From CAIZGX01 sp044239865 (lineage in GTDB: Bacteria > Bacteroidota > Bacteroidia > Flavobacteriales_D > Sanyastnellaceae), in contig JBIIAO010000002.1 of the NCBI GenBank assembly GCA_044239865.1, positions 62,001-126,000 of the forward strand: DNA of 64,000 nt, read 5' to 3'. The notes below the pieces were generated by a model. It was not told the DNA's origin, searched no databases, and worked only from the letters and a program-made list of their open reading frames with translations. Position 1 is the stretch's first letter, and each line of letters begins with the position of its first letter. Made by a program: the position numbers and the translations under genes. Below, piece after piece: positions 52,562 through 60,769 of the stretch.

Positions 52562-54761
52562 CTTCTGAATGAAACTTAATGCGCATCAAACGAAGAATTT
52601 CTTCTTCATAATCACCATCAAAATATTCTTCAGCTTCCACAATATCATCTGTCTCAGACTGCATGAAATATTCCATAATTTCATCTTGCGCATCTTCATC
52701 TATTTCATCGTCTATGAAGTACTGAATATCTAGGCGAGTTCCAGCATGAACAATTGTTTCAATCTCATCAATCAAATCTGGGTATGTTTTTCCAATTCCC
52801 TTCGCAATATCGAAAAGCGGAATACGCTTATCTACATTTTGAATGATCTTAATTTTGTGACTGCTCTTAGCATGTGCACTTTTCAAAACAAAATCCTCTG
52901 GACGTTCAATATCATTGTCTTCAACATATTTTTTAATCAGTGCTAAAAACGCCGAACCAAATTTCATGGCTTTCCCTTTCCCCACACCACCAATATGCGA
53001 AAGCTCATCAACGGTAATTGGGTATTGTGTTGCCATTTCCTCCATGGAAGGTTCTGAAAAAACCACATAAGGAGGAAGTCCTTTTTCTTTCGAAACTTTC
53101 TGACGCAATTCTTTCAGCATGAGGAACAACGTTTCATCGGATGCTCCGGAACCTGTTGCCTTCACTGCATGAATCAATTCTCCATCGTCATCTGTTTCTC
53201 CGATTTCTTCTTCTTTCACCAAATCCATTTTGAACGGTGACTTTAAGAATTCTAAACCTTCTGCCGTAAGCTTCAAGGTGCCGTAAGTTTCAATTTCCTT
53301 ACGAATGAGATTCTTCACCAAGAGCTGACGCATAATAGCGTTCCAATGCTTATCTGTTTCCTCTTTTCCAGCGCCAAACAACTTGTGCTTATCCGCTTTA
53401 TAAGTAGAAACCTCAGCGTTGTTAATTCCGCCCAAGACATTCGCAATGAATTTTGCTTTGTGGGTTTCTTTGAATGCTTTAATACATTCCAAAACCAATT
53501 TCACATCTTCTGTAGCATCGAAAATTTCTTTCGGCTTGCGCGAGTTATCGTCCATGCCTGCGCCTTCACCGGTAACGTCATCCCATTCTTCACCAAAATA
53601 GTGAAGTAAATATTTTCTTCGGCTCATTGCCGTTTCGGCGTATGCCATTACTTCCTGAAGAAGCAACATTCCTATTTCCTGCTCTGCAACAGGCTTGCCG
53701 TGCAGAAACTTTTCTAATTTCTCAACGTCCTTAGGAGAATAAAAAGCCAAGCAATGTCCTTCACCACCGTCGCGACCAGCGCGACCTGTTTCCTGATAAT
53801 AACTCTCTAAACTTTTTGGAATATCATGGTGAATCACGAATCTCACATCGGGTTTATCGATCCCCATTCCAAACGCGATAGTTGCTACAATAACATCTAC
53901 ATCCTGCATGAGGAATTTATCTTGAACGTCGTTCCGCTGATGGCTGTCCATTCCAGCGTGGTATGAGAGCGCTTTAATTCCGTTAGCTACAAGCAGCTCC
54001 GCAATCTCCTCGGTCTTCTTCCGCGACAGGCAATATACAATGCCGCTCTTTCCGGCATTCCCTTTTACGAATTGAATGATCTGTTTACCCACGCTTACTT
54101 TCGGGCGTACCTCGTAGTAAAGATTATCACGGTTGAAAGAAGACTTAAAGACTTTCGCATCAACCATTCCAAGGTTCTTCTGAATATCGATTTGAACCTT
54201 TGGCGTAGCCGTTGCCGTTAAGGCCATTACGGGCAGGTCTGCAATTTGCTGAATAATGGTTTTGATTCTTCTGTACTCAGGTCGGAAATCGTGTCCCCAT
54301 TCTGAAATACAATGCGCTTCATCAATGGCAACAAAGGAAATTTTACAGGTTCGAAGAAATTCAATATTCTCTTCTTTTGTCAAAGACTCTGGGGCCACAT
54401 AAAGAAGCTTGGTCTTGCCACTGAGCATGTCCTTCTTTACTTGAGCAATTTCGCTTTTATTCAATGAAGAATTAATGACGTGCGCTATACCCTCTTCATT
54501 TGAAAATCCTCGCATGGCATCCACCTGATTTTTCATCAAGGCTATCAAAGGCGAAACCACAATAGCTGTTCCTTCCGACATAAGAGCAGGAAGTTGATAG
54601 CACAAAGACTTCCCTCCGCCTGTAGGCATAATCACAAAGGTGTCATTTCCTGCAAGCACATTATCGATAACGCCTGCCTGCAGGCCTTTAAAGTTTGAAA
54701 ATCCAAAGAAATATTTTAAGGCTTCTTTCGGAGCCATATCTGTCGCTGTAATCATTGTCAT
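52551..54761 (-). CDS. recQ: ATP-dependent DNA helicase RecQ
   Basis: A 736-residue 3'-5' helicase for recombination repair, from the ATG at 54761 (another ATG at 54755 is possible). The longer frame to 54845 overlaps the kpsF upstream region and is rejected. Motifs seen: MPTGGGKSLCYQLPAL, DEAH at 147-150 followed by CISEWGHDFRPEY, the Zn/RQC region, and an HRDC domain at about 540-620. The C-terminus is acidic, as often in Bacteroidota RecQ. The zinc-site Cys residues of E. coli RecQ are not obvious here. Confidence 0.95.
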   Translation of the reverse strand: MTMITATDMAPKEALKYFFGFSNFKGLQAGVIDNVLAGNDTFVIMPTGGGKSLCYQLPALMSEGTAIVVSPLIALMKNQVDAMRGFSNEEGIAHVINSSLNKSEIAQVKKDMLSGKTKLLYVAPESLTKEENIEFLRTCKISFVAIDEAHCISEWGHDFRPEYRRIKTIIQQIADLPVMALTATATPKVQIDIQKNLGMVDAKVFKSSFNRDNLYYEVRPKVSVGKQIIQFVKGNAGKSGIVYCLSRKKTEEIAELLVANGIKALSYHAGMDSHQRNDVQDKFLMQDVDVIVATIAFGMGIDKPDVRFVIHHDIPKSLESYYQETGRAGRDGGEGHCLAFYSPKDVEKLEKFLHGKPVAEQEIGMLLLQEVMAYAETAMSRRKYLLHYFGEEWDDVTGEGAGMDDNSRKPKEIFDATEDVKLVLECIKAFKETHKAKFIANVLGGINNAEVSTYKADKHKLFGAGKEETDKHWNAIMRQLLVKNLIRKEIETYGTLKLTAEGLEFLKSPFKMDLVKEEEIGETDDDGELIHAVKATGSGASDETLFLMLKELRQKVSKEKGLPPYVVFSEPSMEEMATQYPITVDELSHIGGVGKGKAMKFGSAFLALIKKYVEDNDIERPEDFVLKSAHAKSSHKIKIIQNVDKRIPLFDIAKGIGKTYPDLIDEIETIVHAGTRLDIQYFIDDEIDEDAQDEIMEYFMQSETDDIVEAEEYFDGDYEEEILRLMRIKFHSEVGN

Positions 54762-54888
54762 TAGTAATTGAACGTTATGAAAAAGTAACGTCACCGTAAA
54801 ATTCGCATAACGAATGTAAGCACAAAAGCACATGCACACCAACAAATTCGGTCGAAAAAAAAGACCTCAAAAAACTAACGATTCTTCG

Positions 54889-54896
54889 CATCTTTG
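54889..54896 (+). promoter_or_regulatory. -7-like box CATCTTTG, 4 bases before a GTG start of the kpsF-like gene
   Basis: CATCTTTG (5 of 6 fixed bases) is followed by CAAA and then GTG at 54901, in frame two codons before the ATG at 54907. This is the same four-base spacing as other genes, so GTG may be the true start. Confidence 0.35.
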
Positions 54897-54906
54897 CAAA
54901 GTGAAT

Positions 54907-55875
54907 ATGAGTTCCCATACTACCCTTTTAGACTCGGCGAAAGAAGTCATTCGCTTAGAAGCAGATGCCCTTTCCGCATTGGGAATGTCATTAGACAATA
55001 CCTTTGTATCTGTCGTATTGGCTGTACTCGAAACTAAGCAACCGATTATTGTAACGGGAATAGGCAAAAGCGGTATTATTGCTCAAAAATGGGTAGCTAC
55101 GTTCAATAGCACTGGGCAACCCGCTCAGTTCTTACATGCCTCTGAAGCCATTCATGGCGATTTGGGCATGGTTCAAAACAATAGCATTGTCTTTTGCTTA
55201 TCGAAAAGTGGAGATTCTCCTGAAATTCAATACTTGGTTTCCTTGTTGAAATCTATGAATGTTAACTTAGTGGGAGTGGGTGCCAATACCGAGAGTTTTC
55301 TTGCGAGAGAATCGGCTTACTTTCTTCACACTCCCATGACCAGCGAAGCTTGTCCGAATAATTTAGCTCCAACCGTTAGCACTACCCTTCAATTGGCTGT
55401 TGGCGACGCTATTGCTGTTTCACTTATGACGGAAAGAGGATTTAGCAAACTAGATTTTGCAAAATTTCATCCCGGTGGGGCACTTGGCAAAAAACTTTTC
55501 ACAACCATTGAGCAAGTGATGCGTGCAGATGCTCTTCCTCGGGTTTCTTCAGACTGCAACTTTCGTGATTTACTTATTGAGATATCTTCCAAACGCGCAG
55601 GAGCTACTGCTGTAACAGAAAACGATGAGCTGCTCGGCATTGTGACCGATGGCGACATTCGAAGAGCCGTTGAGCGTAATGCCAATCTAGACGCTTTACG
55701 CGCATCTGACTTAATGAACACGTCAGCCAAAAGAATTCAAAGCTCAGCTTTGGCCGTTGAAGGTTTTCAATTGATGGAAAACAATAAGATTAGCCAACTG
55801 CTTGTGGTGGACGAAAATGGAAAATATTGTGGCATTATTCATTTGCACGATCTTCTGAGTGCTGGCATTAATTAA
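54907..55875 (+). CDS. KpsF/GutQ-type arabinose-5-phosphate isomerase
   Basis: A 322-residue sugar-phosphate isomerase that makes D-arabinose 5-phosphate for Kdo and LPS synthesis. An N-terminal SIS domain (about 30-195) has IVTGIGKSGIIAQKWVATF and the GDSPE loop, followed by two CBS domains (about 205-320) ending CGIIHLHDLLSAG. The ATG at 54907 is used; an in-frame GTG at 54901 is possible and fits a nearby -7 box. The longer frame from 54832 overlaps the recQ promoter region and is rejected. It is followed after five bases by tatC. Confidence 0.92.
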   Translation: MSSHTTLLDSAKEVIRLEADALSALGMSLDNTFVSVVLAVLETKQPIIVTGIGKSGIIAQKWVATFNSTGQPAQFLHASEAIHGDLGMVQNNSIVFCLSKSGDSPEIQYLVSLLKSMNVNLVGVGANTESFLARESAYFLHTPMTSEACPNNLAPTVSTTLQLAVGDAIAVSLMTERGFSKLDFAKFHPGGALGKKLFTTIEQVMRADALPRVSSDCNFRDLLIEISSKRAGATAVTENDELLGIVTDGDIRRAVERNANLDALRASDLMNTSAKRIQSSALAVEGFQLMENNKISQLLVVDENGKYCGIIHLHDLLSAGIN

Positions 55876-55880
55876 TCGAG

Positions 55881-56675
55881 ATGGCTGAAGAGAAAAACAT
55901 GAGCTTCTTGGAGCATCTTGAGGAACTTAGAAAAAGATTGTTTCGAGCGGTTTTGTTTGCTGTTGCAGGAGTTGTGGTTGTTTTTATTTTCGACACTTAT
56001 GTAATTGAGAACATCATTATGGCTCCGCGAAGAGCCGATTTCCCAACATACCGTTTCTTTTGTTGGTTAGGCCATAATTTGGGGTTGGAGGATCAGCTCT
56101 GCTTTTCAGATGCGAACTTTACACTTCAGAGCACCACTATGGGCGGAAATTTCTCTGCGTACATGACGGTGGTTTTAATTGGAGGGGTCATTCTCGCCTT
56201 TCCCGCAATCTTTTATCAGCTTTGGGCCTTCGTTCGTCCAGGATTGAAAAAGACTGAGCTTAAATCGGCCCGTGGCATTGGTTTCTATGTATCCTTGTTA
56301 TTCTTTCTTGGGGTGCTTTTCGGCTATTATGTTTTAACACCGCTATCCATTCAATTTTTAGGAAACTTTGCTTTTGCAGATGTTGAAGTGAACGCAACCA
56401 TATTATCTTATTTGAAACTATGTTCTTCGCTCATTCTAGGAACTGGATTGGTTTTCCAGATGCCCGTAGTGATTTACTTCTTGGCGAAAATTGGCTTAGT
56501 CAGTTCCGCCTTCCTCAAAAAATACAGAAGACACGCCTTTGTGATTAATCTTATTGTCAGTGCAATTATTACTCCTCCGGACGTAACAAGTCAAATGCTT
56601 GTTTCGCTCCCATTGCTGCTGCTTTATGAAATAAGTATCCGTGTTGCACAGCGCGTGGAGAAAAACAAAGTTTAA
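55881..56675 (+). CDS. tatC: Sec-independent protein translocase TatC
   Basis: TatC is the receptor of the twin-arginine export system in the inner membrane. The 264-residue protein has six helices, the N-terminal FLEHLEELRKRLF and the Tat signal-binding Glu, plus YQLWAFVRPGL and SAIITPPDVTSQM. The first periplasmic loop is enlarged by about 30 residues (with FFCWLGHNLGLEDQLCF), as is usual in Bacteroidota. No tatA/B gene is nearby. Confidence 0.95.
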   Translation: MAEEKNMSFLEHLEELRKRLFRAVLFAVAGVVVVFIFDTYVIENIIMAPRRADFPTYRFFCWLGHNLGLEDQLCFSDANFTLQSTTMGGNFSAYMTVVLIGGVILAFPAIFYQLWAFVRPGLKKTELKSARGIGFYVSLLFFLGVLFGYYVLTPLSIQFLGNFAFADVEVNATILSYLKLCSSLILGTGLVFQMPVVIYFLAKIGLVSSAFLKKYRRHAFVINLIVSAIITPPDVTSQMLVSLPLLLLYEISIRVAQRVEKNKV

Positions 56676-56695
56676 TTCCAATTCACGTTTGATTT

Positions 56696-56715
56696 TCGTT
56701 TGCAATGACAAACGA
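56696..56715 (+). promoter_or_regulatory. Inverted repeat TCGTTTG/CAAACGA over the -33 region
   Basis: A seven-pair repeat with a six-base loop that includes the -33 TTG of the next promoter. It may be a weak tatC terminator or an operator of the T9SS gene at 56764. Confidence 0.3.
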
Positions 56716-56732
56716 GATTTTCATTATATTCG
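56700..56732 (+). promoter_or_regulatory. Promoter TTG-N22-TATATTCG of the T9SS gene at 56764
   Basis: TTG (56700-56702), 22 bases, then TATATTCG (56725-56732), one fixed base from TAnnTTTG. A 31-base leader precedes the ATG. Confidence 0.45.
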
Positions 56733-56763
56733 TGACCTTAAAAGTTAACTTAAATTTAATCAA

Positions 56764-58659
56764 ATGAAGAAAATCTACTTATTAGGTTTGTTCACGGCTG
56801 TTGCGAGTGTATCATTCGCACAACGGTCTGTACAACAATCACCAGCACGCAGAACTTTCACAAGAAGTGAAATTTCTCCAAAAGCTACTATCCGTCAAGA
56901 GATGGCACCATCTGCTGACTGGAGCAATCGTGTTACACTACTTACCGAAGATTTCCAAGGAGTTACGGGTGCAATGCCAGGCGCTTTGCCAACAGGCTGG
57001 TCTACAGGTTTAGTTGTTCAAGCTGACGGCTCAAACGGAAATGGTTTCAAAACACACACCAGTGCAACTGCTAACGGAGGTGGTTACTGGCCAGTTCCAC
57101 AAATTGGAACAGGTAACAAATTTGCTGGAGCAAATGACGACGACGCTCCTTGCGACTGTGACATGGTAGATGCATACGTTCAGTCCCCTTCGATGGACTT
57201 TTCTGCAGCATCTAACATCGCGATTTCATTCGATATTTTCCACGATGGTAATTTCGGTGGGGGTGATGCGACATTGCAAATCTCTACAGACGGTGGTGCT
57301 ACCTTCAACATTCGTTCTATCGGAACTGACGAAACAGGTGCAAGCATCGATGTATTTCCATTAGACCAAGATTACTGGCAGTCTATTATTGTTCCATTGT
57401 ATGATGTAACAGCAGCAAACGTAATCATACGTTTCCAATGGACTGACGCTGGATCTTGGGCTTCAGGTTTTGCAGTTGATAATGTGATTGTAGGTGAATT
57501 ACCTGCTAACGATATCCGTGTAGTTAAAACTAAAACTGGTGACTGGAACCAAGCAAACTTCGGTTTAGGTTTTTGGGATTACAACAGAGTACCCGTTACT
57601 CAAGTTAGCCCAGTTCATGCAACTTCAGTTATCTTCAACGGTGGTACTAATGACCAAGTTGATGCTACTATGAGCTACGAAGTAACTTTCAACGGAACTC
57701 CTGTTGCTGGCTCTCCTTTCGCTGCTGATCAAACATCTGCTAATTTCTTATCTCTCGATAAAGACACTATCTCCGTATCTACAACTTGGACCCCAAGTGC
57801 GACAGGTACTATCCAAATTACAGCTACTTCCTCTTCAACTACCGGAGATGATGTTGCTTCGAACAATACAGGAACTGCTTCAATTGAAATCACAGACTTC
57901 ACTTATGGTCGTGATGGAAATGCTGCACAAGCATTCGTAGGTCCAACTTCAGATTTTGAAATTGGAAACTTGTTTGATATTTACGCTGACGATCAATTCG
58001 GTGGTATTGATGTTGCTATCGGAGCTGGTTCAGCTGCTGGTGACCCAATCCTTGGACGTATATACCTTTGGGAAGGATTCGACGCTAACAGCGATCCTAT
58101 CTTCACAGATATCGGAATTGAAACATTGGAATACATCTTCACTGGAAACGAATTCAACAGTGTTGGTGGAAACGATTTCGTAACACTTCCTTTCGCTTCT
58201 GCTGTTACCTTAAATGCTGACAACACTTATCTAGTAGTTGTTACTTGTGTAACAGGCACACGTATTCCAGTTTCTGGAAGCAACGAGTGGGTTGTTTCTT
58301 GGTTGTATGACGGTACTGCTTGGGGTGCTACAGGTTCAGTTCCAATGGTTCGCTTGAACTCTGACGAAACTGCTTCAGTTGCTTCAGTTAATGGAGCTGC
58401 TTCATTCGAATTAGCTCAAAACATGCCTAACCCATCTAATGGTAACACAACTATCGTTTACAACCTTCCGAGCAATGAGCGTGTAACTTTAACAGTTCGC
58501 GATATGACTGGACGCGTTGTTTCTGTTTCAAACGAAGGTGTTAAGCTAGCTGGTAAAAACATGATCTCTTTGAATACTTCAGCGTTTGGTGCAGGTGTTT
58601 ACACTTACACAATCACTGCAGGTTCTTCAAGTTTGACAAAAGAAATGATGGTGAAGTAA
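56764..58659 (+). CDS. Secreted jelly-roll protein with T9SS type A sorting domain
   Basis: A 631-residue exported protein with signal peptide MKKIYLLGLFTAVASVSFA. It contains a choice-of-anchor J/MAM-like jelly roll (about 55-245, with TEDFQGVTGAMPGALPTGWS and FQWTDAGSWASGFAVDNV), a CARDB-like domain (250-375), a beta-sandwich starting YGRDGNAAQAFV (about 375-535), and a type A T9SS domain (NMPNPSNGNTTIVYNLP, AGVYTYTI). The same domain order starts the giant protein at 35148. Codon choice is dominated by GCT, GGT, GTT and AAC, suggesting high expression. The function beyond surface attachment is unknown. Confidence 0.9.
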   Translation: MKKIYLLGLFTAVASVSFAQRSVQQSPARRTFTRSEISPKATIRQEMAPSADWSNRVTLLTEDFQGVTGAMPGALPTGWSTGLVVQADGSNGNGFKTHTSATANGGGYWPVPQIGTGNKFAGANDDDAPCDCDMVDAYVQSPSMDFSAASNIAISFDIFHDGNFGGGDATLQISTDGGATFNIRSIGTDETGASIDVFPLDQDYWQSIIVPLYDVTAANVIIRFQWTDAGSWASGFAVDNVIVGELPANDIRVVKTKTGDWNQANFGLGFWDYNRVPVTQVSPVHATSVIFNGGTNDQVDATMSYEVTFNGTPVAGSPFAADQTSANFLSLDKDTISVSTTWTPSATGTIQITATSSSTTGDDVASNNTGTASIEITDFTYGRDGNAAQAFVGPTSDFEIGNLFDIYADDQFGGIDVAIGAGSAAGDPILGRIYLWEGFDANSDPIFTDIGIETLEYIFTGNEFNSVGGNDFVTLPFASAVTLNADNTYLVVVTCVTGTRIPVSGSNEWVVSWLYDGTAWGATGSVPMVRLNSDETASVASVNGAASFELAQNMPNPSNGNTTIVYNLPSNERVTLTVRDMTGRVVSVSNEGVKLAGKNMISLNTSAFGAGVYTYTITAGSSSLTKEMMVK

Positions 58660-58682
58660 TTTCACTCACTTTCCTTGAAAGT

Positions 58683-58717
58683 AAAAAGTCCCGCAACATT
58701 GCGGGACTTTTTTTTTT
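58683..58717 (+). terminator. Strong intrinsic terminator
   Basis: AGTCCCGCA-ACAT-TGCGGGACT is a nine-pair G-C rich stem followed by ten T. It ends the T9SS gene at 56764-58659. Confidence 0.92.
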
Positions 58718-58728
58718 ACCCAATGGAT

Positions 58729-58756
58729 TTGCCTAATGAAAGATTTCTTACCTTCA
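58729..58756 (+). promoter_or_regulatory. Possible promoter TTG-N17-TACCTTCA of the T9SS gene at 58781
   Basis: TTG (58729-58731), 17 bases, then TACCTTCA (58749-58756), a partial -7 match 24 bases before the ATG. The same box precedes the fadN-like operon. Confidence 0.35.
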
Positions 58757-58780
58757 CATCCTAAAATTAAACCTGATAAG

Positions 58781-60721
58781 ATGAAAAAACTTTTTACTCT
58801 TTGCGGTGCAATTGGTTTAGCTTTTTCTGCAACGGCACAAACAACGCCATTGACAGACATTAAAGCTGCTCCAAAGGCTCCTTCAAACACTGAATTGGAA
58901 CGTTCTGCTCACGCTACTGCAACGACTCCAACTTCAAGCAACGATCGTGTTGTTGTATACAGCCAGAACTTCTCTACCGGATTTGGCGATATGACTCACG
59001 AAGACAGTAGCCCTGCTGGAACCATTTGGATGGTAGCAAATGCCAGCTCACCTGCCGGAGAATTCTCTTCCACATTGCCTGCTTTAGCTTCGCCAACGGC
59101 TGCGAACGGATGGGCAATTTTCGACTGCGATTTATACAACACTCCCGTATCTAACGGTGTTGAAGACGTTACAGGAAGCATGTCAACTCCATCTATCAAT
59201 TGCAGTGCATTAACTTCTGTAATTGTAGAGTGGTCTCAGTACTTCCGTTATTGCTGCTTTTCAGCGTCTCCATTGACGTTAGAAGTTTCTACAGACGGTG
59301 GAACGAACTGGACAGTTTTCCCAGCAAACGGAAGCTTTACACCTAGTGCAAACTCACTTTCAGCAAACCCATTAAACACACGTGTTGATATTTCTTGCGC
59401 TGCTGCAGGACAATCAAGCGTTTTAGTGCGTTGGGGATACAACACAGCAGCTGCTGCTGGATATAGCCACTACTTCTGGGGAATCGATGATATTGAAATC
59501 TTTGACAACTCTGCAGTAAATGACTTGGAAATTCTTCAAGTAACTAACGGAGATGTTTTCGGCATTTGGGAATACCGTGTGACTCCTTTCGAGCAGCGCA
59601 CCTATTCTGTAGATGGAGGTTTGCTTGCTGGTGTTATATACCGCAACAACGGAAGTGCTGATCAAACTAACACTTCAATAAACATTGATATTTTAGATGG
59701 TTCTGGAGCTATCGTTGGAAACGCAGTTTCTAGCCCGTTCACTATGGAAGCTTTCGGCAACACGCCTGAGTGTCCTTCATTCCTTAACGACACTTTGTAC
59801 ATTCAAACAGGATGGGAGCCTAGTGCAATCGGAACATATACTGTTCGTGCAAGTATTCTTAGCTTAGACGCAGCAGATGAGACTTCGGCTAACAACACCA
59901 TGGACAAAATAATTGTTTACTCTACAGATGAGTATGGTCATGAAGATGAGGCAGCTCTTGACATTGAATTAACTCCACGTGCTAGCGATACTAGCCCAGG
60001 TGAGTTTGATCCAACCGGATACGGCGCATTCTTTACTTGTCCAAATGCGGGTTCGTTGGCGCACGGTTTAACTGTTGTTTTCGGACCAACATCGAATGCT
60101 GGTGTTGATTACACTGCTGTATTGTTCGAAGGAAGTCCTAACGACGCTGCGGTTCTGGCTTCTCAAGATTATGTTTTGAATGCAGGCTGGATCGACAACG
60201 GTTACCAATACTTCCCATTCGATGCTCCAGTAGATCTTCTTCCTGGAACTGTTTACTTCAACGGTGTGTTGAACGAAAACACAAGTGCATTGGAACTAAC
60301 TGTTGCTGCTGAAGACAACAGTGACACAGATAATTCAACTTCTGTGTACGAAATGGCTGGTGACGGTACTTTCGTATGGTTCGGAAGTCAAAGCTTCTCT
60401 CCTGCTGTTCGCTTGATTCTTTCTGAGCGTGTGGCTGTAGACGAGATTAACTCTGACAACTTAACTTTCTTCCAATTCGCTCCAAACCCAGCTGTGACTT
60501 CAACTCGCGTTAATTTCGAGTTAAGCTCGGCTGCTAACGTTGCTTACGAAGTTCGCGACATCACTGGAAAATTAATCGAGTTCAAAAACTTAGGTAAATA
60601 CACTCCAGGAATGAACAACTTCGAACTGAATGTTGCTGGCTTGAATGCTGGAAACTACGAAGTTTCATTAGTAATTGGTGGAGCAAGAATGTTCACTAAA
60701 ACACTTTCAGTTAAGAAATAA
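58781..60721 (+). CDS. Secreted jelly-roll protein with T9SS type A sorting domain (second copy)
   Basis: A 646-residue exported protein from the ATG at 58781 (signal peptide MKKLFTLCGAIGLAFSATA); the longer frame from 58736 adds 15 residues that mask the signal and is rejected. Domain order matches the previous gene: jelly roll (about 60-245, with FSTGFGDMTHEDS and HYFWGIDDIEIFDN), CARDB-like (245-385), beta-sandwich starting YGHEDEAALDIE, and type A T9SS domain (FQFAPNPAVTSTRVNFEL, NAGNYEVSLVIG). It is a diverged paralogue of its neighbour. Both seem highly expressed from their uniform codon choice. Confidence 0.9.
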   Translation: MKKLFTLCGAIGLAFSATAQTTPLTDIKAAPKAPSNTELERSAHATATTPTSSNDRVVVYSQNFSTGFGDMTHEDSSPAGTIWMVANASSPAGEFSSTLPALASPTAANGWAIFDCDLYNTPVSNGVEDVTGSMSTPSINCSALTSVIVEWSQYFRYCCFSASPLTLEVSTDGGTNWTVFPANGSFTPSANSLSANPLNTRVDISCAAAGQSSVLVRWGYNTAAAAGYSHYFWGIDDIEIFDNSAVNDLEILQVTNGDVFGIWEYRVTPFEQRTYSVDGGLLAGVIYRNNGSADQTNTSINIDILDGSGAIVGNAVSSPFTMEAFGNTPECPSFLNDTLYIQTGWEPSAIGTYTVRASILSLDAADETSANNTMDKIIVYSTDEYGHEDEAALDIELTPRASDTSPGEFDPTGYGAFFTCPNAGSLAHGLTVVFGPTSNAGVDYTAVLFEGSPNDAAVLASQDYVLNAGWIDNGYQYFPFDAPVDLLPGTVYFNGVLNENTSALELTVAAEDNSDTDNSTSVYEMAGDGTFVWFGSQSFSPAVRLILSERVAVDEINSDNLTFFQFAPNPAVTSTRVNFELSSAANVAYEVRDITGKLIEFKNLGKYTPGMNNFELNVAGLNAGNYEVSLVIGGARMFTKTLSVKK

Positions 60722-60739
60722 TATTTTCTTGTTGAAATG

Positions 60740-60769
60740 AAAAGGCCACCTTCGGGTGGCCTTTTTTTT
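60740..60769. terminator. Bidirectional intrinsic terminator with TTCG loop
   Basis: AAAAGGCCACC-TTCG-GGTGGCCTTTTTTT: a seven-pair G-C rich core stem with TTCG loop, T-run on the plus strand and A-run giving T on the minus strand. It serves both the T9SS gene and the MacB-type permease gene. Confidence 0.92.

Noticed and set aside
54762..54906. Overlapping extended N-termini of recQ (minus) and kpsF (plus)
   Set aside because: The family cores begin at the downstream ATG codons, and the region carries promoter-like sequence for both divergent genes.
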